Assembly (NCBI GenBank): GCA_963854835.1
Contig: OY978525.1
Location: 77,569,628-77,633,627, forward strand
DNA length: 64,000 bases
Direction: 5' to 3'
Origin: Megamerina dolium
Taxonomy: Eukaryota > Arthropoda > Insecta > Diptera > Megamerinidae
In this document: positions 47,641 to 59,740 of the stretch, in pieces
Numbering within the stretch: the first letter of the stretch is position 1
How the letters are laid out: every line of letters begins with the position of its first letter
The notes under the pieces: generated by a model
Told to the model about the DNA's origin: nothing
Seen by the model: only the letters and a program-made list of their open reading frames with translations
Databases searched by the model: none
Made by a program: the position numbers and the translations under genes

Positions 47641-49080
47641 TAAGAAGTAGGCACATGATGCCAAGTCATGCCTTGAGTTAGCGTTTGAATCTGGCTCACT
47701 CTATTTGATACAAAAATGTTCAAATTTGATGGTTGTTCGCGAAACAAAGATAAAGTGACCATTGAGTCTGACAAGCAGTGAACGGTGTGAGGATGTGGAA
47801 AATCGAATTTACGAAAGCGAAATTGTAAAAGAGTTTTGAACAATTTTGGCTGATTAGTTGGGCCCGCTAACAAAACGTCATTTAACGAGTAGCCCGTTGT
47901 TGTTTTTGCGGAGCCATCGAATACGACGCGAAGCTTAGTCGTTGTGCTGTCAAGCTTTTGCACGCAGTGATGTGGTAGAAAAGAAGTTGTTGTTGTGGCT
48001 TGTGGTTTTGCCAGTGACATATGGTGCAGCGATGCATACTCATTCATAAAGGAAATATATTAAGTTTTCAAATCATGATTATTTTCCAATTTTCGCACTA
48101 AGTTTTTAAATCTTCGAAGAACACGATTATGTTAGTCGCCAAGAGTAGTTCCAGCGTTACGGCGCCCTAGGCTATATCCTCCTGCTCTTCCTCCGCCATC
48201 GAATAAGACGCGAAGCTTAGTCGTTGTGCTGTCAAGCTTTTGCACGCAGTGATGTGGTAGAAAATAAGTTGTTGTTGTGGCTTGTGGTTTTGCCAGTGAC
48301 ATATGGTGCAGCGATTCATCCTCATTCATAAAGGAAATATATTGAGTTTTCAAATCATGATTATTTTCCAATTTTCGCTCTAAGTTTTTAAATCTTCGAA
48401 GGGCATGATTATGTGAGTCGCCAAGAGCGCTCAAGTTTCTTTTTGCAGGCAAACGTACCGAATACTCTCCCAAAGCTAAACGAGTGAAATTTTCTTTGAA
48501 ATGCTGCTCACACCAATCATCTTCTTCAGAAGATGGAGGAGCAGAGTCGAAACAGTTCTCTATTTCCCAAAATCTTTTAACAATATCGTTCAAACAATTG
48601 TGGTTTTGTTGTTGTTCAGATACGTTTTTGGTGCAAGCTGCAAGTGACGATGATTGTTTGGTGGTGTATGAAACAACTCCAGACACAACCCAACCTAGTC
48701 GAGTTTTTTGTAACATTGGCAAATTACTAGCAATGCGAATTTGGCCAACACACATCAAATCAAAAAATAAACCTGCGCCTATAAGCAAGTCAATGCGCTG
48801 TGGTTTGAAGAATAGTGGATCTGCAAGAGTAATATTTGATGGTATCTTCCATTCCGAAGTAAGGTTGAAGTTAGGTTGATAATCTGTTATGCTGGGTGTG
48901 ACCACAGCAGCGAACGAAGTGTTGTAGCTTTTATCTTGCGATTGTGCGAAAACGTCAATCTCCTTGTCGACAACGAAGTTGGATTCGCCAATACCGGAGA
49001 TCACAATTGTTGCAACAGATTTGCCAAGCGAGTAGTTACGAAATTTATTTGAGACGCTGAGTCGAGAATAGCGTGCCATG
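47641..49080 (-). pseudogene. BEL/Pao protease and RT start, RT core deleted
   Basis: Minus strand. The protease motif LDSASQ lies near 49055 just before a frameshift. The frame 49079-48132 continues through the protease end (DLLIGAGLFFDL) and the RT start (GEYSVRLP, HHCVQKLDSTTTKLRVLFDG). A second copy of the last part (48047-47900) follows after a duplication and runs further (RVVFDGSAKTTTGYSLND, LLQFRFRKF). It then jumps into RNase H-type sequence (HCLSDSMVTLSL), so the RT palm with its catalytic Asp pair is deleted. A broken element. Confidence 0.87.
47913..48425. repeat. Duplicated 231-bp segment, offset 282 bp
   Basis: 47913-48143 and 48195-48425 are near-identical (about eight differences seen), separated by about 51 bp of unrelated filler. 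The duplicated part encodes the RT start of the BEL element. Confidence 0.88.
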
Positions 49081-49364
49081 GAACGAAGTTGCCTGACCGA
49101 TTTTTTACTAAAATCATTGTTGTAGCTAGCAATACATTACTGCTGCCGATATATTTTGAAACTTGAGAGATTTAACTTGAAGTTAACGATGAAATGAGTG
49201 TTAGTTGTGAGGAGGTTGTAGCTTCTATTTCTTGTGGATTTGAAGACGACGAAGCGGGTTCATGTGAAGAAGAGAATTGTGTTTGGCTGAGCAATGACGA
49301 CAATGCCCAGACTTACGTCGTTGTAGACTATGGCCTTTGCGTAGACAATTTAAACAAAGTTGAA

Positions 49365-50385
49365 GCCTCTAAGCTTCCTTGTAGCGCAAATTCGGCGATA
49401 AATTTATGAATTTTATACAATTATTTATATAATTGTCTTTCGAATCGCAAAATACGCAAAAGGTAGAGGAACTTGAAGATGCTACCAAAACGTTTCTAAT
49501 GCCTTTATTGGTATTCGAATTTTTGCCAACCTGGTAGCTAGGTGTTTGCGTTACCTTAGCACTTTCCAAATTTTCCATCATGCGGCACCGCTTCGCCAAA
49601 AACGAGGTCATTGAATTCAAAGTTGGCAATGTCTGTACTGACAAGTCCTCTTCCCATTTCTCCTGTGTCTTCTGATCGAATTTTCTGGTGGCAAGATGTA
49701 TTAGTAATCCATCTAAAATTTGTTCAGGTGTTGCCAAGGTGTAAAGTGCACGAATATGTGAATTGAATTTGTCGCTCAATTCTCGCAAGCCACTAGCAGA
49801 ACTTCTATCAACAGTTTTAAGGCCGAGAATCACCTTAACGTGTGCCCGAAAAACAAGTAATTTATTATCAAATCGATTCTTTAGTAGAGCCACGGCTTTA
49901 TCATAATTCTCATCAACTGGCTCAAGTGAGCAAATGGTTTCTAATGAAGTTTTTCCACTTTGCTCAATTCTAAGTCCTTGTCAATAACACTGCTGAACAT
50001 GCGAAATGCCTAGCGGTGGATGAGTGCCTTACGTTTGTCCTTCGATGTAAATTGAGTTCGCGTGACAGCTTTGCCTTAACTTCTAGGTACATGTCGAAAA
50101 ATTCTGCTCGGCCTGTTCCATCCAGTTCAGCTTCTTCGAGAATCGACTGCACGCAGTCAAAGCTATCGTGCATGCTCTCAACATATTCCACGTGGACAGA
50201 AAGTTCGGCTTCATCGAGCTCACCAAGACGCTGCACCGACAAAGTTTTATTTAGTGCCATTAGTTGATGTTTAATCGATGCACTTTTCCTTTTGTTAAAT
50301 GAAATTGAATCTGAGCTGTTGATCGTTACATCTGCTGATGTGACGTCATTGCCTTTTTTCGATTTGTTGCCTTTTGGCATGTTGG
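49365..50385 (-). pseudogene. BEL/Pao gag
   Basis: Starts at the minus ATG at 50380 (MPKGNKSKKGNDV), about 210 bp after the primer site. The N-terminal block (50380-49970) is lysine-rich, then helical (LGELDEAELSVHVEYVESMH). After a frameshift, 49893-49369 contains the BEL Gag core (LLKNRFDNKLLVFRAHVKVI, SGLRELSDKFNSHIRAL, LPTLNSMTSFLAKRCRMME) and a decayed zinc knuckle (CVFCDSKDNYINNC). It would form the particle. Between 49365 and 49080 the frame is broken. Confidence 0.88.
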
Positions 50386-50590
50386 CTTTGCAAATAAATA
50401 TGTGCCGTACTATACGTAAGTAAATAGGAGTAACGGTATTATCACCAGTTACCTCCGTTATGTGCTTATATATAGCCGCAACAAAATTGATTTATTTTAA
50501 GTTTTATTAACTTCGAATTTGCGAAAAATGAAACGAAAATGTGGTTTAGTTAAAACTCAAATAGTTATAACGCGAAATGACTTCTAACCC

Positions 50591-50609
50591 GATCACTTCG
50601 GGGTCACCA
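50591..50609 (-). promoter_or_regulatory. Primer binding site of BEL element
   Basis: On the minus strand TGGTGACCCCGAAGTGATC lies 2 bp after the LTR. From memory it is close to the complement of an insect tRNA-Trp 3' end; the tRNA call is tentative. Confidence 0.6.
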
Positions 50610-50611
50610 CA

Positions 50612-51029
50612 TGTTTCGAGGAGGAGCTGATTTGCGCCACCTATTTGCAAAAATGAAATTATAAACTCTTAAAGAAGTTTATCAACTTTATTGATTCGTG
50701 GTCGCAGTAGAAGTGAAGTTAACAGTTGTAGAATATTAAAGCTAGGCTATGCTTATGATTATATGTACATAAGAATGAGATAATGAAAGAAATAGATTAA
50801 ATTTAAGTCAACTGCAATGAAAGAGTTTAGAGTTGCATGTATCATCACTAGATTCAGAGTGAATAAGAGAATTACAGTTTCGTTTATGATCTCGAGATTT
50901 AGTACATTCCAATAGAAAATGATAGTTTATTATATGATCATGAAAATTAGTTCTGCGAGTCCCGAAATAGAAATAGTGCTGCGAGTCTCGATATAAAATT
51001 AGGGCGAACAGTAGCGTTCCACCAAAACA
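50612..51029 (-). repeat. 5' LTR of BEL/Pao element
   Basis: 418 bp reading TGTTTTGGTGG...CTCGAAACA on the minus strand, ended by the primer site. Family F gag sequence starts at once on its right, so the element abuts or is inserted in family F. No identical 3' LTR was found near 46 kb. Confidence 0.75.
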
Positions 51030-51480
51030 GAAATAATAAAGTGCCATTTAATGCAGACCAGTACTCAGAGAATAAAGAAAATCCTCAAAACGGTCAAAGG
51101 AGAGTTCCTACCTATTCCTTCTGCTATAAGAAGGGACACACAAGGGACGAATGTTTTAAAAGGAAAAATACGCCCTTCTGTATAAAATGTAAGCAATATG
51201 GGCATGAGTTCAATATATCTTGTACGTCATTCACAAACAATACAAAGCCGCAAGGAATTATACTCCAAAAACAGGTCATAGTAAGGGAAGATAGGAAAAA
51301 GTAGGGCCTAATCGGAGTAAGTCCGAAACCAAATGTTTCTTTTGCAGGAAGCCCGGACATAGGATTGCCGATTGTTACAAACGCAAAGACTTGGAAAAGA
51401 CTTAGGGAAACTACGGGGGCCCAGGTACGGCCAATAAACCGGGAACCCCAAATTTTGCTAAAGATAGGCCAGCTGAAATG
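51030..51480 (+). pseudogene. Family F Gag zinc-knuckle region
   Basis: Plus-strand Gag end with two CCHC-type boxes: CYKKGHTRDECF (near 51122) and, after a stop at 51302-51304, CFFCRKPGHRIADCYKRK (near 51330). A third CIKCKQYGHEFNISC motif lies between. It is collinear with 38330-38190 and 36940-36770 of the inverted copy. Confidence 0.85.
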
Positions 51481-51999
51481 GAAGGTGTCAACCATGCGTC
51501 TTTAAAGATTGTTGACACACCCTCCACGTCAGATAGTGGGATGGTGGAAGTTGCTAGTCAGGCGTCCAGAGGGATTGTTGACCCATCTTTCGCATCTAGT
51601 GATAGCAATCGTGGTTATTGTTTTGGAGTCTATTATGTATATGATGTGTTCATTGAGTTTCCGTGTGAGGAAGCAAAAAATGGAAAACTCATTTTACTTT
51701 CAGACTCTAGGGCAGATACCAGTTTAGTAAAATCAACAGTAATTAACAAAAACGCTAGCAAGATAGGGAATTCAAGAAAAAATCTTAGTGGTGCATTCGG
51801 AGGATTTGTCACCACGTTAGGGCCAATAACAGTCCAACATGAAAATACTAATGAATTGAATTTAGAATTACAAATAATATCTGAAGAGAGAGGGATACCT
51901 GCAGATGGTATCTTAGAACGAGACAATTTATGGAACCGATGGTTTCTCAATACTATGAAAAAGAAGCTGATTTTTTCGATAAGCGAAAACAGCATTTAA
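51478..51999 (+). pseudogene. Family F protease region
   Basis: Open frame of 173 residues. The position of the retropepsin active site reads LLSDSRADTSLV, so the usual D-T/S-G is altered and activity is doubtful. The C-terminal part (GILERDNLW) leads into RT, which is open in a different phase from 51930. Confidence 0.72.
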
Positions 52000-53735
52000 T
52001 GACTTTACTTCTCAAATCATTGAACGAGGCTAATAGAGTACTCTACAACAGTGAGGTTGTAGTACCAGGGAGAACTATGAGGATAGTTCCCTTGAATGTA
52101 AACACCGATTTGGAAACGGTTATAGTGGAAAAACAAGAAGTTTCTCCCGGAATATTCTTAGGTGAGACATTGGGATGTGTCACAAATAATAAAGTTTATG
52201 TACCGATACTGAATACAAATACGAAAGCGTATACTGTGTGTAACGATATGAGAGTTAATATAGTTAAATTTAAGCATAAAGAGCATGAAACAGTTTCTAA
52301 TATAAATAGCGTTAGGGAAAATAGTAACTACAAGAGGGTTACTAAAATATTAGAAACGGTTAAGTTAGATTCAAACCTAAATACGGAAGAAAGAAAATCG
52401 ATGGAAGACATCTTCAAGTCATTTCACGATTTGTTTTATTTGGAAGGCAATACATTGTCTTACATAACAGGTATACAGCACACGATACCAGTAAAGGCAG
52501 ATCAGGCACCAATAAATCAGAGACAGTACAGGTTACCAGAAGTGCATAAGGAGGAGATTAATAATCAGGTAAATAAAATGTTGGACGATGAAATAATCGT
52601 TCCCAGTTCTTCCCCATGGAATTCACCAATAATATTAGTCCCAAAGAAGGCGGGAAGCGATGGAAAGAAGAAATGGAGACTAGTTGTTCATTTCAGAAAG
52701 CTGAACGATGCCACCATTAAACAGGATTTTCCAATTCCACGCATCGATAAAATATTGGATCAGTTAGGTCATAGTAGATATTTTACTACACTTTATCTGG
52801 CCAATGGATATCATCAAGTGCTAATGGAAGAGTCTGACAGAGAAAAAACCGCTTTTAGTTCAGGTGTCGGGCATTACGAATTTAATAGAATGCCTTTTGG
52901 GTTAACGGGAGCACCTGCTACTTTTCAAAGACTAATGAATCATGTATTGACTGGACTCCAGGGAATAGATTGTTTTGTATATTTGGATGACATTGTTGTC
53001 TACGGTCGGAATTTGGCACAACATGAATCGCGTTTGCGGAGAGTATTTGAACTCTTACGTAAACATATCTTAAAACTAAACACAGAGAAGTGCAAATTTT
53101 TGCTAAAAGAGATAATTTACCTAGGTCATAAGTGCACTGAGGAAGGGGCATTGCCAGATCCCAGTAAAGTAGAATGTGTCAAAAATATTCCTGTTCCAAG
53201 AAATAGGAAAAATGTTCAGTCATTCTTAGGTTTAGTAAACTATTATCGAAAGTTTGTTGAAAATATGGCAAGCATAGTGCTACCAATTAATAAATTATTA
53301 AGGAAAGATGCAAAATTTGAATGGACCGATAAATGTCAGAAAGCTTTTGAAAAATTGAAGGAGGCAATTTGCTCTCCACCAATTTTGGCATATCCTGATT
53401 TTTCCGAACCTTTTGTGCTGATGCCAGCAATGAAGCCTGGGGGCAGTTCTATCGCAAGGTGAAATTGAGAAAGATCGACCAATAGGCTTTGCGAGTAGAG
53501 CACTCAGTGATACTGAGAAAAGATATTCCACCATTGAAAAGGAATTCTTGGCTATCGTGTGGGCTGTAAAGAATTATAGAGCTTATCTAATCGGTAGACC
53601 ATTCAAAGTCTACACTGACCATCAGCCCTTACGTGGAATTGCCAATCTGAAAGACCAGACATCTCGCTTGGCACGTTTCAGACATAAACTATCTGAATTT
53701 GATTTTTAAATAATTTATAAACCAGGCAAAAGGAA
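51930..53735 (+). pseudogene. Family F reverse transcriptase and RNase H
   Basis: Frame 51930-53462 covers RT. Landmarks are SSSPWNSPIILVPKK, RMPFGLTGAPATFQRLM, YLDD at residues 351-354, and LGH. The first catalytic Asp is replaced by Tyr (TTLYLANGYH, residue 289; the scrap at 44.5 kb keeps Asp), so polymerase activity is lost. RNase H begins at about 53418 but a frameshift hides its first Asp; it resumes as EKRYSTIEKEFLAIVWAVKN, YTDHQPLRGI and RNLNADALSRVP with a stop near 53707. The element is long but dead. Confidence 0.9.
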
Positions 53736-53736
53736 C

Positions 53737-54945
53737 TTGAACGCGGATGCGCTCAGCAGAGTTCCACAACCAAATGAGGAATCAACAATGGTTGTGACTC
53801 GTTCTATGGCGAGGAATAAATTCGTCGAAACAGAAAGCCAAGAAAAGCTTGATGAAAGCTCTGGTGACGAGTTAGAACTAGATGAAAATGCAGAAAATCA
53901 GGAGAACAATAATGCGGAACTTCTCACTGATGAGAAGGATATATCGACAATACTTCGCAACTTCCACGATTGACCTTTAGGAGGGCATCAGGTTGCTCTG
54001 AAAACTTATTTCAGGATTAGAAGACAGTGTAGGTGGAAAGGTATGCGAAGCCAAATTAAGGAATATGTTAAAAATTGTAAAAAATTTCAAGCTAACAAGA
54101 GCTTGAGGCTCACGAAAATGCCAATGATATTAACTGATACACCATCTACGCCATTCGAAAAGGTATATATGACATGGTATTAATTCTTCCAGAGCCAACA
54201 TCTGGAAACAAATACATACTTACGTTTCAAGTTGATTTTTCCAAATTTTTTATTTGCGTAGCTATACCAGATGCTAAAGCTAGCACGGTAGCAAAAGCAT
54301 TTTACAACGAAGTTATTGCGCGTTATAACATACCAAAAATTTTAGTGACTTATAATAGTACGAATTTCACTTCGAATTTTTTTTCCGATACATGCAAGAT
54401 GCTGGGTGTTAAAAAATTACATATAACACCTTACCATCCACAACCAAATGGTTCTTTAGAAAGGAGCCACAGACCTTTAGCAGAATATCTTAGGAGTTTT
54501 GTTAAAGATGATGGGTCTAATTGGGATCAATGGTTAGCATCAGCAATGCAAGTACACAATAACACCACACATACTTCGACAAAACGGACACCATTCAGTG
54601 TGCTATACGGTTTCAATATCGATATGCCGACAAACTTAAAAACAAAATGATCACTTCTACACAATGCAGATGATCAAAATAAGTTATTTAAATACCAACT
54701 ACAAAGGTCACATGAGTTAGTGAGGGAAAATCAGGAAAAAGCAAACAAATTAGCTAAAATTCAATACGACAAAGGAATCCACCATATAATTTTTAACATA
54801 AAATAAAAAGAAGAATAAATTTAGTCATATCTGGACTGGACCATACGAAGTGGTACATGGGGACAGTCCAGTAACGACGACTATCAAAATCGGACAAAAT
54901 GGTAAAAAGTACCATAATAATTTACTAAAACATTTTTATCAATAA
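53737..54945 (+). pseudogene. Family F linker and integrase
   Basis: 53737-53973 is an acidic linker (DESSGDELELDENAENQENN). The zinc-binding region follows in pieces (54000-54170). The core at 54174-54650 has the first acidic segment altered (FQVDFSKFF), the second Asp missing (TYNSTNF where TDxGTNF is usual) and the Glu present (GSLERSHR). A GPY/F-type module (WTGPYEVVHG) lies near 54835 in another phase. The coding region ends at about 54945. Integrase is inactive. Confidence 0.88.
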
Positions 54946-56729
54946 GTAATAATAGTTTAACGAATTAATAGTGATTGTGGAAGAAAAAAAAAATTTTTTA
55001 GTTAGGATATAAAATACAATAGTATGAAGTAAGAACTATTAGTTAACGTTCAGGACATATGATAGGGCAAGTTGCCATGGTCATGTGTATGACCACATCT
55101 TTTGCAATACATCGCGTTGAATTGTAATTCGGTGTGTGGATACTCATGAGCACGGGCGTAATAATTAGTCAAGCATTTTAAGCGATCAAATAGTTAAATT
55201 CGAGTTAGTACAGATATACATAGGCTTAGGAAATTGTTATGAAAAAGAGGTCAGTCATAGCAATAGGAGACAGAAGTTATAGCATAAATGGAGAGAATTA
55301 TCATAACGGGTTACCACTCCGTCTTCCACTGCCTTCCACTGTGCAGAAAAGTTAGTTATTACAACAGAAGGAAATTGCAACGTTGTTATATTTTACAATA
55401 TGTAAAACAACGATGCAAGTTTAAAAAAAATATAAATTAATATATAAAACTTATATTATATACAATGTACATGGAAACCGTTTGTCTAAAAGTAAAATTA
55501 TATAGCATTGTAAAAACATATCTTTAAATTTTAAAGAACAAAATTCAAATTTATAACGACTATTATGTAGGTGTATTTATAAAAAAAATTAAAGTAAGTT
55601 TTAAATTTTGTAGAAAATAATTGAATAGGTATATTATTGGTAATCTCGCCATCTCAAGGAGAGGGGAACGTGGACACAGTACAGTAGAAAAACAACTTAT
55701 CCAGCAAGGTTAAGACACACCGGAAAAGATTTATACGGCGATGTTAGCGGATACCAAATATGTAATCGAGTTGTAGTTACATACATATACATAAGTTCCA
55801 ATATCCTGAACCAAGTGGTACAGCGTTAAATAAAGTCAACAGAATAAGCAGCATTCTCATGAAATACTTGGACTGTTCGATATATAGCAGCAGCAAACAC
55901 AGTGTGTACATACACTCATGAGTTACGTTTTTATCTGGATAGTGAACGCCTATTATTGACTCAGTTGTCGCGCATTTGACAATGGGTTACAGGGTGTTAC
56001 ATAACAATATATCTTAGTAGTGTTGCACACAAATAATTACACTGCAAGATGTTGTTCATCCTTTGAATGTGGTATGTTGAGAGAAAATGTACATACCAGA
56101 CAAAACAAGTGCATTGAGCTTCCATTTTGTAAATAATGCTGAAGTATAAACATTGCAAAGATAAGCATTTAACACGAGTATAAAAATGAGTCACGATATC
56201 ACCTCAACAACACTGATGCTACAATGGAGTAACAACAACGCTTATGCTACAAAGGAGTAATGTAATAACCATTCAATCTACGTGGTATATAACAGTAGCA
56301 CCAATGAAAGAGAAAAAAAAATTAGTACTGCAACTCAGCCAATTACAACAATGGTCAACATCACACCTGAAAACGCAAAGATAAAAGAGTGCAGTGCAGC
56401 GAGCAAAATTCCACATTCCAAATAAATCCTCTTCGACATATTAAAGCAGTGTCAACATCGAGAACAAAATAAAAAGCAACGGCGGAATTAACAAGAACTT
56501 CGTCTAATCACAGTACAACAGAAGAAAGTGGCTCAACAGAAACAGGGAACCAAGAACTGGCAGCATTGCCAGTAGAAGTTATAAAAATAGGTATAAAATA
56601 TTAAGATGCACATATAAATACACAGTATATACGTTTTAACTAAAAATATTTAATCTACACTATTTGTAAAAGAAAAAACTATCAATCTTTCAAATTGATA
56701 ATTTTTTCTTCATAATGGGTGGAGGGATG
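54946..56729. other. Unassigned region between families F and D
   Basis: No env or pol motif. A purine-rich tract (ctcaaggagaggggaacg, about 55653-55670) could be an F-related polypurine tract, but no LTR matching 33896-34420 follows. A TATA-type box (gagtataaaaatgag) is near 56174. At the right end gggtggaggga directly precedes the family D LTR and looks like that family's polypurine tract. Confidence 0.4.
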
Positions 56730-57040
56730 TTGTGAGTCAGAATAATGCTCATCTAATTTATGCATTTTGATTCACTTTAAATGTTACAGTCATATTACGC
56801 CATATTATTATGTTATACTATCATGTCATTCATGTCATGATAATCATTAATATAATGATCATCACCATACTATACATAATGTAATTGTCATTTGCTAAAA
56901 TAGGTTATAGTATATTTATAAAAATGCGTCTTCAGCGTTATAGTACGATTATGAAATAATTTAACAACTATACACAGTAAAAAAGAAAAAGAACCAAAAA
57001 GAAAGAAGAAAAACAAAATAAGCAACAACCATGAATACAT
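56730..57040 (+). repeat. Family D LTR and leader, approximate
   Basis: Begins TGTTGTGAGTCAG after a polypurine-like tract, contains a TATA-type tatagtatatttataaaaat (about 56906) and is repeated almost identically at 61707-61982. The 3' LTR boundary is uncertain. Confidence 0.65.
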
Positions 57041-58390
57041 AACGCATGTACAACATTTACAACAACAAGTGTTGAATACAAATAGTAATCATGACCTACT
57101 GAAGAAATTGCAATGTATCGACCTTGCATCGATTCGAAATTGCAACTTCTTCAGAAATTCTTTTATTCAAGGGCACTATGATGCTGATGCTGAATTAGTG
57201 CTATATGTCGACGCTTCGGATTCTTCCGCTGGTGCAGCGTTGCATCAAAGCGTAGATGGTGTTGTTCAGATTTTTACTCCAAGAAGCTGTCAAGTGTAAT
57301 AACAGCACGTACGACCATGAGCTGGCAGCGATGTACCAAGGTGTATATCACTTTCGGTCTATGATGGAAGGTTGTAAATTGTACATTGTCACTGATCATC
57401 GCCACCTAGTCTACGTTTTTCGGAAAAAAATTGGACAAAACATCAATATGCCGGATCCGCTAACTAGATTTCGTTGGACAATTTAACAGCTCTCGTATTC
57501 AAACGCTAGATCATGCAATTGATAATAACAAAATTTCAGTAGCTCAGAAAGATGATGTTGAACTGCTTCAACTCCAAAATGTGTCAGGTACTCAAACATC
57601 ACTTTCATTTAAAACATTTACAATTCCAGGTAGTGATTTACTGCTAATATGCGACACGTCTACATATCACGTACGTCCTTACATTCCAAAAGCGCTTCGA
57701 AACCACATCTTAACCAGCATGCATAGTTTGTCGCATCCTGGTGCACGTGTTACAACGAAGCTAATAACTACCATATTTGTTTGCCCCGGCATTATTCGGG
57801 TTGTTATTTTTTGTTTTTTTTTTGTAGCAGTGAGGCCGGCCAACGCTCAAAAGTGTCTCGCAACACCAAATCACCTCCAACAAAGTACGAATCACCGCAA
57901 GCTCATATCAATATCGATATCGTTGGCCCATTTCCATTAAGTGAACTGCAACGATATTGCTTAACTATAATAGACCGTTATATACGATCCCGATATAACC
58001 GCTAAGACAGTCGCAAAGGATCTTTTATCTCAATGGATTGCAAGATTTGGTGCGCAACGCGTATAATATCGGAGCGTGATAGACAATTGCTGTAAATCAT
58101 CTGCGTACTACGTCATATCATCCACAATCCAACGGGATAAACGAAATATGGCGCAGAACGTTTAAGGCGGTAGACCTATGTCACGATTCAAAAATATGGG
58201 TTCATCATCTGTCCGCTATCCTCCTTTACGCGCCATTTATAAGCCCAACGTTAACGCATCACCAGCCGAACTTGTGTATGGCACCACACAAAGAACACCA
58301 TGTGAATTCTTCCATTACAGTAAAAGTCCAGAAACCCGAAACGAATTCATATCACAATTTCGCTTTATAATTAAGCTTACAATACGCTGA
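57041..58390 (+). pseudogene. Family D (CsRn1-like Gypsy) RNase H and integrase remnants
   Basis: After the leader the sequence enters RNase H directly (LYVDASDSSAGAALHQSVDG, 57201-57260; STYDHELAAMYQGVYHFRSM and VTDHRHLVY, 57305-57415), so gag, protease and RT are deleted. Integrase zinc and core scraps follow (SMHSLSHPGARVTTKLI near 57715; NIDIVGPFPLS near 57910; SPAELVYGTTQRTP near 58260). Wording and spacing are typical of CsRn1-clade elements. Frameshifts and stops are frequent. Confidence 0.82.
57098..57153. other. 15-bp stem-loop in family D leader
   Basis: ctgaagaaattgcaa (57098-57112) pairs with ttgcaacttcttcag (57139-57153), 14 of 15 positions, with a 26-nt loop. Confidence 0.8.
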
Positions 58391-58640
58391 TTTTTCATTT
58401 ATAAAATACTTGAAAATAAGCGAATTATTTTCGAAACGGAATCGTGGTAATAAGCGCCTTAAGCAAAGTATATATAAAAATGTATAAAAATAAGCTTCTC
58501 ATAAACGCTTTTATAAAGCTTTATTTAAATGTCATTTTATTGCATATAATAAGTGTAGAACCCATTATATTTACACATTAAATTCAAAATTACATAAATT
58601 TAATAACTAATTGTTTTATAATTAGTAAATTAAATATAAA
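58391..58640. other. AT-rich spacer
   Basis: No gene seen. It ends with the left copy of the RTE target duplication (58624-58638). Confidence 0.5.
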
Positions 58641-59730
58641 GGTAAGGGATTACCTCTACGCAACAATGTCTGAGTTCGGTATTCCTGCAAAGCTCATTCG
58701 ACTTTGTAGAATGACACTGCATAACTCCCGTTGTGCAGTGAAAATTGGGAAGGACCTCTCCGCACCGTTTAATACCGAACGGGGTTTCAGACAAGGTGAT
58801 TCGTTATCGTGCGACTTCTTCAATCTTATTATGGAGAAAATAATACGAGCTGCTGATCTACGACATAATGGCACTATCTTCAACAAAAGTGTCATGCTGT
58901 TAGCGTATGCCGACGATATTGACATAATCGGCATGAACACGCGAGCAGTCAGTGCAGCATTCTCAGAGTTGGAAAGAGAGTCGCGTCGGATGGGTCTCAC
59001 GGTGAACGAGGGCAAGACGAAGTATCTAGTGTCAACAAACAAAGAGTCCCGGCGTCTTGGACACCACGTCACTGTAGACAACTACGCTTTTAAAGTAGTA
59101 AGGGACTTTGTCTATCTTGGAACCAGCATTAACAGCAGTAATGACGTCAGCTTGGAGATCATGCGTAGGATAACTCTTGCTAACAGGTGTTACTTTGGGC
59201 TGAGTAAGCAATTGACAAGTCGAGCCCTCTCTCGAAGAACGAAAACTACACTCTACAAGTCTCTCATCATGCCTGTCCTAACATATGGCGCTGAAGCCTG
59301 GACAATTTCCACCTCGGATGAGCGAATACTTGGAGTTTTCGAGAGAAAAGTCCTACGCAAGATCTTTGGACCTATTTGCGTTGGTGGCGAGTACCGAATA
59401 AGGTACAACCATGAGCTGTACGAGCTGTATGCCGATATTGACATAGTAAAGCGCATCAAAATCCAGCGGCTGCGCTGGCTAGGTCATGTCGAGCGAATGG
59501 AAGAACACGCTCCAGCTAAGAAGGTGTTATATTCGGAACCCGCTGGAGGACGACGCAAAAGAGGAAGACCAAACCTCCGGTGGAAAGACCAAGTACTGGA
59601 GAACCTGACGGCGCTTGGAATTTCTAACTGGCGCCAGCTAGCGAAGAACAGAGATAGCTGGCGAAGCATGGTATTTTCGGCCTAAATCGATATTCGGTTG
59701 TTATGGCCACATAAGTAAGTAAGTAAGTAA
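58641..59730 (+). pseudogene. RTE LINE, copy 2, 5'-truncated
   Basis: ORF2 from the middle of RT to the stop at 59683-59685, open throughout: first Met at 58666 (MSEFGIPAKLIRLCRMTLHN), RGFRQGDSLS, catalytic YADD (near 58906), then the conserved C-terminal tail ending MVFSA. The fingers of RT and the endonuclease are missing by truncation at 58641. The 3' tail is (AAGT)n after ggccacat. A target duplication agtaaattaaatata flanks it (58624-58638 and 59726-59740; the first bases overlap the tail repeat). Confidence 0.95.
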
Positions 59731-59740
59731 ATTAAATATA

